A stretch of 58,137 nt of DNA from Flavobacterium phragmitis (lineage in GTDB: Bacteria; Bacteroidota; Bacteroidia; Flavobacteriales; Flavobacteriaceae), in assembly GCF_900112575.1 (NCBI RefSeq), contig NZ_FOMH01000021.1, positions 1 to 58,137 on the forward strand, read 5' to 3'. Under the pieces are notes generated by a model, which was given only the letters and a program-made list of their open reading frames with translations, was not told where the DNA came from and did no database searches. Shown one piece after another: positions 32,742 through 42,778 of this stretch (position 1 is the first letter of the stretch; the number at the start of each line of letters is the position of its first letter). The position numbers and the translations under genes are program-made.

Positions 32742-33944
32742 ATGTTAGAAACTAAAAAAGATATCAAATTAGAGCAGCTTCAAAATGCTGATTTGCACCA
32801 ATATGCAGACTTGTACAAAGACGAATTATTGAAAGAAGTCATTCCTTTTTGGGAAAAATATTCTATTGATAATCAATACGGCGGTTATTTTACTTGTCTG
32901 GACAGACAAGGTAACGTTTACGATACTGACAAATTTATCTGGTTGCAGGGAAGACAAGTATGGACTTTTTCTATGCTGTATAATAAAGTAGAAAAAAAAG
33001 AGGAATGGCTTGATATAGCGCTTCATGGAGCAAAATTTTTATTGGAAAACGGAAGAGATGAAGAGGGCAATTGGTATTTTTCTTTAAACCAAAAAGGAGA
33101 GCCTTTAGTCGTTCCCTATAACATATTCTCGGACTGCTTCGCTGCAATGGCTTTTGGCGAATTATATAAAGCAACAAATGACGATTTACACAAAGAGGTT
33201 GCTGTCAATACTTATAACAACATTCTTTCAAGACAAAATAACCCAAAAGGGAAGTGGAGTAAAGTATACAGCGGTACCAGAGAATTGAAAAACTTTTCAC
33301 TACCGATGATTTTATGTAACCTGTCACTATTGCTGGAAGAAGTAATTGGTAAAGAAGTCGTAGACGAAATGGTGCCACCGCTTATCGAAGATATTATGAC
33401 CAATTTCTTGAACAAAGAACATGGCATCATCATGGAAAACGTAGGGGCAAATGGTGCTTTTTGTGACAGTTTTGAAGGAAGAATTATTAATCCGGGACAC
33501 GGAAATGAATCGATGTGGTTCTTGATAGATATTGCGACTAGATACAATAAACCAGAGCTGATTAAACAGTGTGAAGAGATTTTAATCAAAACAACAGAAT
33601 TTGGATGGGATAAAGAATTTGGAGGGATCTATTATTTCTTAGATATAAAGGGCCATCCAACACAAGAACTGCAATGGAATCAAAAATTATGGTGGGTGCA
33701 TATTGAAACCATGATTTCTTTCGCGAAAGCATACAAACTAACAGGAAATGAAAAATCTAAAGAATGGTTTATAAAATTACACGATTATACATGGAATCAC
33801 TTTAGAGATGAAGAGTACAAAGGAGAATGGTTTGGTTATTTGACCAGAGAAGGCCAACCGCTCCTTGAAGCAAAAGGAGGAAAATGGAAAGGATGTTTTC
33901 ACGTTCCACGAGGGCTGTACGAATTGTGGACAACCTTAAAATAA
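32742..33944 (+). CDS. AGE family sugar epimerase/isomerase
   Basis: A 400-residue cytoplasmic protein without a signal peptide. It matches the (alpha/alpha)6-barrel N-acylglucosamine 2-epimerase family: YGGYFTCLDRQGNVYDTDKF, LQGRQVWTFSMLYN, NPGHGNESMWFLIDIA, LWWVHIETMISFAKA and CFHVPRGLYELW, the last three carrying the conserved His residues. Family members interconvert GlcNAc/ManNAc, glucose/mannose or cellobiose/glucosyl-mannose. In this setting a HexNAc or mannose-type substrate is likely. It is the one clearly cytosolic catabolic enzyme in the first block and sits directly before susC. Confidence 0.88.
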   Translation: MLETKKDIKLEQLQNADLHQYADLYKDELLKEVIPFWEKYSIDNQYGGYFTCLDRQGNVYDTDKFIWLQGRQVWTFSMLYNKVEKKEEWLDIALHGAKFLLENGRDEEGNWYFSLNQKGEPLVVPYNIFSDCFAAMAFGELYKATNDDLHKEVAVNTYNNILSRQNNPKGKWSKVYSGTRELKNFSLPMILCNLSLLLEEVIGKEVVDEMVPPLIEDIMTNFLNKEHGIIMENVGANGAFCDSFEGRIINPGHGNESMWFLIDIATRYNKPELIKQCEEILIKTTEFGWDKEFGGIYYFLDIKGHPTQELQWNQKLWWVHIETMISFAKAYKLTGNEKSKEWFIKLHDYTWNHFRDEEYKGEWFGYLTREGQPLLEAKGGKWKGCFHVPRGLYELWTTLK

Positions 33945-33978
33945 AAAAAATTAACTAACCAATTTAAATTATGTAACT

Positions 33979-36900
33979 ATGAAAAAAATGATGTTTTTTT
34001 TATTGTTTTGTTTGGCTTCAGTAGCAATACAGGCACAATCAAGACAATTAAAAGGATCTGTTATTGACCCTGACGGTATGCCGCTGATTGGAGCTAATAT
34101 TGTTGTTGAGGGATCAAAGGAAGGAGTTTCAACGGATTTTGATGGAAATTTTCAAATTAATGTCCCGGCTGGCAAAAACGCGATAAAGGTCAGCTACATG
34201 GGACACAAAGACATGACTGTTGACATAACAGGGAAAAATACTGTAAAAGTACAAATGGAAACCATTGCAAATCAAATGCAGGAAGTTGTCGTTGTAGGTT
34301 ATGGAACTCAGAAAAAGGAAACGGTAACTGGTGCTCTTGGAATTGTTAAAGGAGCAGATCTTAATAAAAGAGCTGTCGCTTCTTTGTCTACAGCGTTACA
34401 AGGGACTATTGCCGGTGTGACGGTGCAACAAACTTCCGGAGAACCAGGTTCAGATGGTGCCAACATTAGAATTAGAGGTATTGGTTCTGTAAATTCAAAT
34501 ACGTTTCCGTTAGTTTTAGTAGATGGAATTGAAATGGATATGAATCAAGTTGATATGAATACAGTAGAATCTGTTTCTGTATTAAAAGATGCCGCTTCTG
34601 CTTCGATCTATGGTTCAAGAGCTTCAAATGGAGTTATCCTGATTACGACAAAAAGAGGTAAAGAAGGAAAAATGAGATTGGTTTTTGATTCTTACACCAC
34701 TATCCAAACCCCTGTTAACATGCCAAAAGTAGTCAAAGCTGCAGATTATCTGCAGTCTGAACTGAATGCCGCTGACAATGCAGGATTACAGCAAGCACCT
34801 GGAGTGAGAGAAGCAAAAGAACAAATGATTGCTGATCAAAGAGCATACAAACCTGATAACTGGAACAGATACGATACAGATTGGAAAGATGCTACTATAA
34901 AAAATAGTGCTTTAATGAACAGCAATAATGTTACTTTGTCTGGAGGTAGTAAAGATTTAAAATATTTTGGAGCATTAACCTCTCTTCACCAAGGAGGTTT
35001 AATTGCCAACAATAATTTTAAACGAATGAATATTAGATTAAACACTGATGCTAATATTAACAGCTGGTTAAAACTGAATAATGAGTTTTCATACAGAACA
35101 TCCACACAAATAACACCTGGAATTTCAACTCCAAAAGGCATTATTAATAAGGCTTTGTATATGCTTCCAACACTTTCTGCAGTTAAAGAATTAGATGGCA
35201 ATTGGGGATATGGAAAAAATGGAGACAACCCAGTTGCGAATGCTGAGGCTTCTGGTCGAAATACTATGATTAGACCAGAAATATTATTAAATGCTACTTT
35301 AATTGCTACGCCGGTAAAAGACTTGGAAATATTGGGGCAATACAGCTATAGAAAAACAGATGCGAGAGGTACCTATATTATGACACCATACGCAACTTCA
35401 TTGAAAGGACTTTTCCAAGGATATTACCCATCTAAAGAAGCAACAGTATCAGAATCTTATACTGAAAATGTGAGAAATTATTTTAGAGCTCAAGCTTCTT
35501 ATTCTAAAAAGTTTGGAGAACACGAAACTAAATTGATGATTGGTACACAAAGTGAAAATAATGAAGCTAGAGATTTTAGTGCAGCTAGAAACAGTTTTGA
35601 ATTAGAAAGATATTATTTAAGTAATGGAACAGGAACTCCAACCGTATATGGAGGCGCGAGTGAATGGTCTATGTCTTCTTTTTATGGAAGATTTAATTAT
35701 AACTATGCTGGTAAATACCTTTTTGAAACAAGTGGTCGTTATGACGGATCTTCACGTTTTTCAGATGGTTTAAAGTGGGGATTTTTCCCTTCGTTCTCTG
35801 TTGGATGGGTAGTAAGCAAAGAAAAATTCATGGAGCCAATTTTAGATTATGTTAGTGATTTTAAATTAAGAGCATCTGTAGGAACTCTAGGAAATCAGGA
35901 CATTGGGAATTATCCTTATGCTTCTACAATTGATACAGGTTATAGTTATTGGATTGATAAACAATTAGCACCTGGAGTAGCACAAACGACATTGTCGAAT
36001 CCAAATATTACATGGGAAAAATCAAGACAAACCAATTTTGGTTTAGATGCCACTTTTTTCAAAAGAAAGCTTTCTGCTACACTTGATTATTATATAAAAG
36101 ATGTTTATGATATGCTTATGGTTTACCCTGTGCCTTATTATGTAGGACTTAATGCTACATATAGCAATGCTGGAGACATGCGTAATAAAGGTTGGGAAAC
36201 GACTCTTAGTTACAAAAACAAAATAGGAGAGTTCAATTATAGTATAACTGCAGCACTTAGTAATAATGAAAACGAAATTACTAGATTGTATGGTCAGTAT
36301 TCAGACAGGTCAATAACTGTAGGATATCCAAGAGGTGGAATTTGGGGCTATAAAACAGATGGATATTATGTTGACGCGGCAGATGTTGCCAACTCTCCAA
36401 AATTATCGAGTTCTGCTAAGCCAGGCTATGTAAAATATGTAAAAATGGATCAGAGTGGTTTGAATCCAAATCAAATTACAGAAAGTGATAAAGTATATTT
36501 AGGAGATCCTTTTCCTCATTATGAGTATAGTTTAAATCTTACAGCAAACTACAAAAACTTCGATCTTACTTGCTTTTTCCAAGGAGTTGGAGAAAGAAAG
36601 GTTTTAATGAGTGGCATTGGAGTAAAACCGTTTGCAAACGGATCAAACTTATTTACACACCAATTAGATTCTTGGACACCAGACAATCAAGATGCTGCAT
36701 ATCCTATTTTAGTTCCAGAAGCTAATTCGGCAGATAACTTTGTTACTTCTGATAAATGGGTTAAAAATGGAGCTTATTTAAGATTAAAAAATGTTGTTTT
36801 AGGATATAGTCTTCCAAAATCATTCTTAGAAAAAGCGCATGTTGACGGTCTTCGTCTTTATGTAAGCGGACAAAATTTATGGACATTAAGTCATTTCGTT

Positions 36901-36999
36901 TCCGGATACGATCCTGAGGTAAATTATGGAGGAAGTCTAGGAGGAGAGTTTTATCCAATTATGCAGACGGTAACATTTGGTGCTAATTTAAAATTTTAA
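33979..36999 (+). CDS. SusC/RagA family TonB-dependent glycan transporter
   Basis: A 1,006-residue protein with a signal peptide (ASVAIQAQ). The CarboxypepD-regulatory-like domain covers about 23-95 (GSVIDPDGMPLIGANIVVEG). The TonB box and plug region start with EVVVVGYGTQKKETVTGALG near 105, contain IRIRGIGSVNSNTFPLVLVD and end with SVLKDAASASIYGSRASNGV. A large beta-barrel follows, closing with QTVTFGANLKF. It forms the outer-membrane import channel with the SusD protein that starts four bases later. No ECF-sigma signalling domain is visible at the N-terminus. Confidence 0.96.
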   Translation: MKKMMFFLLFCLASVAIQAQSRQLKGSVIDPDGMPLIGANIVVEGSKEGVSTDFDGNFQINVPAGKNAIKVSYMGHKDMTVDITGKNTVKVQMETIANQMQEVVVVGYGTQKKETVTGALGIVKGADLNKRAVASLSTALQGTIAGVTVQQTSGEPGSDGANIRIRGIGSVNSNTFPLVLVDGIEMDMNQVDMNTVESVSVLKDAASASIYGSRASNGVILITTKRGKEGKMRLVFDSYTTIQTPVNMPKVVKAADYLQSELNAADNAGLQQAPGVREAKEQMIADQRAYKPDNWNRYDTDWKDATIKNSALMNSNNVTLSGGSKDLKYFGALTSLHQGGLIANNNFKRMNIRLNTDANINSWLKLNNEFSYRTSTQITPGISTPKGIINKALYMLPTLSAVKELDGNWGYGKNGDNPVANAEASGRNTMIRPEILLNATLIATPVKDLEILGQYSYRKTDARGTYIMTPYATSLKGLFQGYYPSKEATVSESYTENVRNYFRAQASYSKKFGEHETKLMIGTQSENNEARDFSAARNSFELERYYLSNGTGTPTVYGGASEWSMSSFYGRFNYNYAGKYLFETSGRYDGSSRFSDGLKWGFFPSFSVGWVVSKEKFMEPILDYVSDFKLRASVGTLGNQDIGNYPYASTIDTGYSYWIDKQLAPGVAQTTLSNPNITWEKSRQTNFGLDATFFKRKLSATLDYYIKDVYDMLMVYPVPYYVGLNATYSNAGDMRNKGWETTLSYKNKIGEFNYSITAALSNNENEITRLYGQYSDRSITVGYPRGGIWGYKTDGYYVDAADVANSPKLSSSAKPGYVKYVKMDQSGLNPNQITESDKVYLGDPFPHYEYSLNLTANYKNFDLTCFFQGVGERKVLMSGIGVKPFANGSNLFTHQLDSWTPDNQDAAYPILVPEANSADNFVTSDKWVKNGAYLRLKNVVLGYSLPKSFLEKAHVDGLRLYVSGQNLWTLSHFVSGYDPEVNYGGSLGGEFYPIMQTVTFGANLKF

Positions 37000-37003
37000 C
37001 AAA

Positions 37004-38860
37004 ATGAACTTAATCAGAAAAACAATAGTAGGATTAGCCCTTGTTATCGGGTTTGGATCTTGTGATGATTATCTTGACAAAGAGCCTTTAAGTGATTATT
37101 TGTCATCTAACTTTTATAATAATGAAGCGGCAATAAAACAAGGAGCTAATGGTGCTTACCAAGGTTTGTATATGGAGTCAAGCCAGCTACCTTTTTTTAC
37201 TTTGTATGATATGTACACGCCAATGGGTATCGAGCGAGCTGATAATAGTTCAATCGGTGTGAACAATATTGTTCTTGAAAGCAATTTTGTAGTAGAATCA
37301 CAATGGGCCAATTTTTACAAAGGTGTAGCAAGAGCCAATACTGTTTTGGAGGGATCTGCTCCTTACATTAATAGCTTAAGTGATAAAGCCAAACAATATA
37401 TTGCTGAGGTAAAGGTTATTAGAGCCACTCATTATCACTATTTAACAGCATTGTACGGAGATGTTCCATTTTTTACCAAATCGGTTACGCCAGAAGAACA
37501 AAAAGCAATTGCCAGAACGCCTTGGACAGAAATTGTCGATTATTTATTGAATGATTTAGAAGAAGCTAGTACACAATTACCATGGCAGGCTGATGAGTTT
37601 GGAAGAATTGACAGATCATATGCTCTAGGATTAAAAGCTAGAATGGCTTTGTATGCTGGATCTTGGTGTAAAGAAGGTTTTGGAGAGAAAGGAGTGAAAG
37701 ATCCTGCTAAAGCAGCTGTTTATTTTGATATTGCAGCTCAGACAGCAAAACGTATTATGGCAGAATCTGGCAGAGCATTGGATCCAAACTTTGATGATTT
37801 ATTTACAAGAGCGGGTCAGTTGACGCCAGCTGCGAAAAAGGAAAATATTTTTGCACTGGCTTACTCAGATCAGGCATCAAAAAAGACACATTATCAATCT
37901 TTTGGAGAAATTGCTAGAACCGTTGGTGGTCAATCTGGTAGATTTCCAACACAGTTGCTGGTAGATACCTATGAAATGGCTAATGGAAAAAGAATTGATG
38001 AAGCAGGTTCAGGGTATGATCCTAAAAAGCCATTTCTAAATCGAGATCCTCGTTTAAAACTTACCATTTATACACATCAAGATCACATTATTGCAAGTTC
38101 TGGAGGAGTTAAACAAAATATCTTAATGGAATTGTATAAACCAACAACTTTATCATTTGATGCTGCTGGTAATTCAACATCGATTTCAAATCTAGATTAT
38201 ACTGGCTCTGTAGCACAATATGGTTACATTCAAAGCGGTGTGGGATATTTATGGAGAAAATACAATTATTTTAATGACGAGATTGTTTCTGAGCCATCTT
38301 ATAATATTTTAATGATGCGTTATGCTGAAATTTTATTGATCTATGCCGAAGCAAAAATTGAATTAAATCAAATTGACGGTACAGTTAATAGTGCTATCAA
38401 TGAAGTAAGAAGCAGAGTCAATATGCCTGGAACAACATCATCAGATCCTGTAAGACTTAGACAATTGGTGCGCAGAGAACGTAAAGTAGAATTGGCAAGA
38501 GAAACGGGTTTGCACTTTTTTGATATGAGACGTTGGAGGACTGGAGCTTTAGAAAATGCCGAAAAAACGTATGGATTTCCATTGGCAACTGGCGTAATTC
38601 CTGCTTCGGGTAATAATCCAGGTACTTATCCTGACGGTTATACTCAGGTAACTCCAGATATGGTTCCAACCTATGGAGGTGCTGGATCTGCCAGAGATTT
38701 GAACGATTTAGCACTTTATGCTGCATACGGAAGCAAACTACGCCAAAGAGATGCAGACAGACCTAATAACTGGAAAGACAAATACTATTTATGGCCAATC
38801 CCGCAAACAGAAAGAAATAAAGCACCATGGCTTTCTCAAAATGATGGATATGGACAATAA
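37004..38860 (+). CDS. SusD/RagB family glycan-binding lipoprotein
   Basis: A 618-residue lipoprotein. GFGSCDDYLDKEPLSDYLSS gives the lipidated Cys at about residue 20, followed by acidic residues that fit the Bacteroidota surface-export signal. TPR-like helices and the C-terminal SusD segments are clear: RYAEILLIYAEAKIELNQ, RRERKVELARETGLHFFDMR and KYYLWPIPQTERNKAPWLSQ. It is the surface lid of the SusC transporter and should capture the oligosaccharide. Its stop overlaps the start of the next gene. Confidence 0.96.
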   Translation: MNLIRKTIVGLALVIGFGSCDDYLDKEPLSDYLSSNFYNNEAAIKQGANGAYQGLYMESSQLPFFTLYDMYTPMGIERADNSSIGVNNIVLESNFVVESQWANFYKGVARANTVLEGSAPYINSLSDKAKQYIAEVKVIRATHYHYLTALYGDVPFFTKSVTPEEQKAIARTPWTEIVDYLLNDLEEASTQLPWQADEFGRIDRSYALGLKARMALYAGSWCKEGFGEKGVKDPAKAAVYFDIAAQTAKRIMAESGRALDPNFDDLFTRAGQLTPAAKKENIFALAYSDQASKKTHYQSFGEIARTVGGQSGRFPTQLLVDTYEMANGKRIDEAGSGYDPKKPFLNRDPRLKLTIYTHQDHIIASSGGVKQNILMELYKPTTLSFDAAGNSTSISNLDYTGSVAQYGYIQSGVGYLWRKYNYFNDEIVSEPSYNILMMRYAEILLIYAEAKIELNQIDGTVNSAINEVRSRVNMPGTTSSDPVRLRQLVRRERKVELARETGLHFFDMRRWRTGALENAEKTYGFPLATGVIPASGNNPGTYPDGYTQVTPDMVPTYGGAGSARDLNDLALYAAYGSKLRQRDADRPNNWKDKYYLWPIPQTERNKAPWLSQNDGYGQ

Positions 38861-40802
38861 TCGTAAAACAAAAAACACAGTGAAGAATAGTTTGGTTTAT
38901 TTATTCTTTTTATTTTGTCAGGTTGGGCTTTTTGCCCAATCTGATAAAATTACTCTTGAGGCCGCGAGCTCTGATCCAACATTAGTGGTAAGAGGGAACG
39001 AATTGAGTGTGGAAAGTGTGAATCAGTTTGATGACAAAGTTTTCATCAAAACGACAGATTCAAAACTTGATTTTCCTATAACTGGAGTTTTAATTGACAA
39101 AAATAATCTGGTGATTGATGTTTTTGTCAATCAGCTAATAGATTGCTCTAAAATAACAGATGGAAATTATTTAGTGGCGGTACAAGTATCAAAAAATGCA
39201 GCGGCAGAATCTTTTTTCAAGAGTCATTTTAAAAAGAAGGATGTTGTCAAACTTAGAAAAAACGGTAACATCTCAAACTTGAAAGAGATTTTGGGTCATC
39301 AGTCGGCGCAACTTAAAATTGATCGTGACAAATTTACTACTGTTTATGAAAAGCAGTTTATTGTGAATTGTGAATTGATCAATAAGAGTGCAGGAAATAA
39401 GTATCAGGTTGTTGTTTCCAATCAAAATGGACAAAAGGCTATTCAAAATAAGTTGACTCTAAATTGCAAACTGCAAAAAGGAGTTAATTACATCAATATT
39501 GTTCTTTTAGAGAATTCGCAAAAAATAAGCGAGGAAAATCTGGTTGTTTTTTGTAAAGATAAAGATGCAGCGGAGTCGAAAATTAAAGTGTTGTGGATTG
39601 AACAATTTCCTAATGCAAAGGTGTTGACGAATCGTGTAGCTGTTGATTCAATGTTGAAAAACGCTAAAATTGCTGGGTTCACACATTTGGTTTTAGATGT
39701 AAAAGGCCCGGAAGGTTATGTTTCGTACAGAAAAAACAATTTGTCGCACAGTCCTTATTTTACCAATACTTCAAACCCGAATAAAAAGATTGCAGATGAT
39801 GGGTTTGATTTGCTTGGTGAATTGACAGATGGAGCAAAAAAGAGCGGATTTAAGATGTTTGTGAGTTTTAATTTCTTTACGGAAGGGAATGTAACTACTC
39901 AAGATTATGCGGTTTTAAAGTCACATCCTGAATGGGAAGAAATGGTACAGCGTCCAGAGGACAAAGGTCAGATTTTAAAAATTTCAGAATCTAAAGTAGG
40001 TCAGGAAGCCAAACAAGGAAAACGTGTTGCATTGGCATTTGTTAATCCTGCAAATCCTGAGGTAGTCGATTTTCAGCTTTTGCGTGTAAAAGAAGTTTTG
40101 GATAATTATGCAGTAGATGGCATCGTTTTGGACAGAACCCGTTTTGATAATTTTTATGCTGATTTTAGCGAATTGTCAAAAAATAAATTTGCAGAATATC
40201 TTAAACAAAAAGGCAAAAAACTAGATAATTTTCCAAATGATGCCTTTAGTATTGATAGTGAAGGTAAGATGGTTGAGGGTAAACATTTTATAGATTGGAT
40301 TACTTTCAGAAGTACATTGATCAAAGATTTTGCTTCTAAAGTAAGAAAGGTAGTTAATGAATATAAAGCTTCGGCAAAACCTAATCTTCAGTTGGCAGCT
40401 TATGTTGGTTCTTGGTATGAAACCTATTATCAAAATGGCGTAAACTGGGCTAGCAGTACATTTAAGTACAATCCTGTATTAGGATTTCCAGAGTCAAAGT
40501 TCTATTCAGCTGAATATTCAAAAACTAGCTATGTAGATAATTTAGATTTTATAATGATTGGGACTTACTATAAAACAGATAAAGAGATAGCAAAATATGT
40601 GACTTTAGGAAATATTTTGTTAGATGGAAAAATACCGGTATCTGCCTCATTAAGTTTACCAGATTTGAATGATAGTGAAAGAAGAATCGCTATTAAATCG
40701 GCATTTAAAAATTCTTCAGGGCTTATGATTTTTGATTTATGTTACATTAACTGGCCCGAATTTTTAGATCAAATCAAAGGAATACAGACAATAAAAAATT
40801 AA
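38850..40802 (+). CDS. Divergent GHL10-type glycosyl hydrolase with N-terminal accessory region
   Basis: A 650-residue protein from the ATG at 38850, which overlaps the SusD stop by 11 bases; starts at 38841 or 38844 are also possible. Upstream in-frame codons lie inside susD and would hide the signal peptide (SLVYLFFLFCQVGLFAQ). Residues about 30-240 look all-beta (possible Ig/carbohydrate-binding modules). The barrel begins near 243 (KVLWIEQFPNAKVL) and contains GFTHLVLDVKGPEGYVSY, FKMFVSFNFFTEGN, VDGIVLDRTRFDNFYADFSE and LDFIMIGTYY. These fit GHL10-like barrels but differ strongly from the two short GHL10 lipoproteins, so the specificity is probably different. Confidence 0.72.
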   Translation: MDNNRKTKNTVKNSLVYLFFLFCQVGLFAQSDKITLEAASSDPTLVVRGNELSVESVNQFDDKVFIKTTDSKLDFPITGVLIDKNNLVIDVFVNQLIDCSKITDGNYLVAVQVSKNAAAESFFKSHFKKKDVVKLRKNGNISNLKEILGHQSAQLKIDRDKFTTVYEKQFIVNCELINKSAGNKYQVVVSNQNGQKAIQNKLTLNCKLQKGVNYINIVLLENSQKISEENLVVFCKDKDAAESKIKVLWIEQFPNAKVLTNRVAVDSMLKNAKIAGFTHLVLDVKGPEGYVSYRKNNLSHSPYFTNTSNPNKKIADDGFDLLGELTDGAKKSGFKMFVSFNFFTEGNVTTQDYAVLKSHPEWEEMVQRPEDKGQILKISESKVGQEAKQGKRVALAFVNPANPEVVDFQLLRVKEVLDNYAVDGIVLDRTRFDNFYADFSELSKNKFAEYLKQKGKKLDNFPNDAFSIDSEGKMVEGKHFIDWITFRSTLIKDFASKVRKVVNEYKASAKPNLQLAAYVGSWYETYYQNGVNWASSTFKYNPVLGFPESKFYSAEYSKTSYVDNLDFIMIGTYYKTDKEIAKYVTLGNILLDGKIPVSASLSLPDLNDSERRIAIKSAFKNSSGLMIFDLCYINWPEFLDQIKGIQTIKN

Positions 40803-40807
40803 TTAGT

Positions 40808-42661
40808 ATGATTTTAAAAACAAAAAATAGTATAAGCATGTTAGTGTGCTTATTTATAGGGATACTGCTTTTTTCGTCTTGTGAAGCAGATAAAGTTGAC
40901 AATCGTGCTTTTGAAGGCGCAAAAATTGTCGCTCTTAAATTGGATGGAACATTGTATACTTCTACAATTGACGGTTCAAATGAAATCAAAGTGGTTTTAA
41001 AACCAGGACTTCCTCTTACCGCTATTAAAACAGAGGTTTTGGTTGCGAATGGTTCGTTAACTGATTTTGAAAATAATGTGCCACACGATTTTACAAAACC
41101 AATAGATGTTACAGTAAAAGGTGAGGACGGAAATGTATCAAAATGGAAATTAATTGTACAGTCACCGCCAAAATTGAATTATCTAGAAGTGGTTGGTATG
41201 ACTATTCCTCAGGAGAAGGTACATTTTGGAAAAACGACAATTATTGTGGAGATTCCATTAGGTACAAATGTGTCAAATTTGACGGTTAACTACACATGGG
41301 TAAACGGAACAATGACTAATTATACCAATGGAAGTACAAAGGATTATACAATCGCATTGCCAAATAAACCACCATTTAAAATGGAAGTTTTAGGTGCTGA
41401 TGGTGTTACTAAATATTATTACGATGTGATTTTTACATCAGATCCTGTTGGTCCGGCTACAATTCAATCAATGGTTATCAATGATATTTTAACTACTCAA
41501 ATGGTTATTGTAGATGCTGCCAAGAATATTGTGCAACCTGTTTTACCTTCATTGACAAATTTAAAAGCAGCAACTGTACAAATTAATCCTGGTTACGGAT
41601 GTACTATTGATCCAGCTTTTACAGGAGCTAATATTGATATGCTGCAAGGATTTAAAGTGAAAATCACAGGAACTAATGGTGTGGAAACTGAGTTTACAGT
41701 GAAAAATGCACTTATTGATCCAACATTAGTTTTCGCCAGAACACAAGCACAACTGCAATTAGCTGCAGATGCAGGTTCTTCTGCAGCCTTTTCAAATGGG
41801 TCTGTATTAGTAACTTCACATTCTATGGCAACTGGGGCTACTCTGACTTATGGTATTAATGCCTATGATTTAAGCGGTAATTTTGTAAATGGATTATCTA
41901 AAGCAGGTACAAATTTTGATAACGGTGCAGTAACTGGTATTCGTAAAATGGCTACTGATGCAAACGGTAAAATTTTAGGTGTACAATTAGGTGCTGGTGC
42001 TGCTGCAACTACTGCTTTAAAAATTTTCAAATGGAATTCTAAAGATGATACAGCTCCGCAAGCTTATATTAACTATACAGGCACTTCACTTGGATTAACT
42101 TACGGCCCAAGAGCTGCCGGAATTAATATCTCAGGATCGTTAGACGGAGATGCAGTAATTACTGTGGGTATGGCTCAAAAAACAGATGTACTGGTTTGGA
42201 CTGTAACTAGCGGGGTTTTAAATCCAACACCTACAATTAAGGCTTATAATTATACTGGAACAGGTTATTATTATAGTATAGAGCCAAATGATGCTGGATT
42301 TGTAGGTATAGCTTCAGGAACTAATTTTAATGGGATAAACTTGTTGAGCAGTTCAATGGTTGAAAGTGCAAAAGTTAACGGAATACCAACTTCAGATGGT
42401 AGAGTTTTTACATACAAAGGGCGTAAATACTTGGCAACAGTTATAATTCCTGGAGACAATAAAGCAATTTTCAGAATGTTTGACATTACTGATTCTTCGC
42501 AATCTACATTAGATAATCCAATTATGAACATTGTTTCAACCACTGTAGCTACGAATGCTAACAGAACGGTTGATGCTGATTTTGCTGTAATCAATGGCAA
42601 GCTTCATGTTGCTTTCCTTGCGACAAATGATAAACTGGCAGTATATAATCTAGGATTCTAA
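40808..42661 (+). CDS. DUF5018-like surface lipoprotein, candidate glycan-binding protein
   Basis: A 617-residue lipoprotein (LLFSSCEADKVD, lipidated Cys near residue 23-24, with acidic residues after it). The N-terminal two-thirds contain repeats of the type AKIVALKLDGTLYTSTIDGS...I and LNYLEVVGMTIPQEKVHF..., similar to DUF5018 Ig-like modules. The C-terminal part (from about 300) looks like a propeller-like DUF4623-type region (LVFARTQAQLQLA ... NISGSLDGDAVITVG). Proteins at this place after SusC/SusD usually act as SusE/SusF-like surface glycan binders. No catalytic motif is seen. It is five bases after the preceding gene and is closed by a terminator. Confidence 0.65.
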   Translation: MILKTKNSISMLVCLFIGILLFSSCEADKVDNRAFEGAKIVALKLDGTLYTSTIDGSNEIKVVLKPGLPLTAIKTEVLVANGSLTDFENNVPHDFTKPIDVTVKGEDGNVSKWKLIVQSPPKLNYLEVVGMTIPQEKVHFGKTTIIVEIPLGTNVSNLTVNYTWVNGTMTNYTNGSTKDYTIALPNKPPFKMEVLGADGVTKYYYDVIFTSDPVGPATIQSMVINDILTTQMVIVDAAKNIVQPVLPSLTNLKAATVQINPGYGCTIDPAFTGANIDMLQGFKVKITGTNGVETEFTVKNALIDPTLVFARTQAQLQLAADAGSSAAFSNGSVLVTSHSMATGATLTYGINAYDLSGNFVNGLSKAGTNFDNGAVTGIRKMATDANGKILGVQLGAGAAATTALKIFKWNSKDDTAPQAYINYTGTSLGLTYGPRAAGINISGSLDGDAVITVGMAQKTDVLVWTVTSGVLNPTPTIKAYNYTGTGYYYSIEPNDAGFVGIASGTNFNGINLLSSSMVESAKVNGIPTSDGRVFTYKGRKYLATVIIPGDNKAIFRMFDITDSSQSTLDNPIMNIVSTTVATNANRTVDADFAVINGKLHVAFLATNDKLAVYNLGF

Positions 42662-42670
42662 AAATTATTT

Positions 42671-42703
42671 AAAGAGGCTGTATCAAATAACAGCCTCTTT
42701 ATT
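42671..42703 (+). terminator. Terminator of the first PUL block
   Basis: Near-perfect stem AAAGAGGCTGT (42671-42681) / ACAGCCTCTTT (42690-42700), starting nine bases after the stop. The stem core AGGCTGT/ACAGCCT is the same as in the terminator at 24246. Confidence 0.88.
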
Positions 42704-42778
42704 ACTATTTATAATGTTTGATAATTGAGTATCAGTATTCGAAAAAGCGGACATTAAATATTTTGATACATTGATATT

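Noticed and set aside
38718..38849. Long N-terminal extension of the GHL10-type gene after susD
   Set aside because: It lies inside susD and would place 44 residues before an otherwise normal signal peptide.
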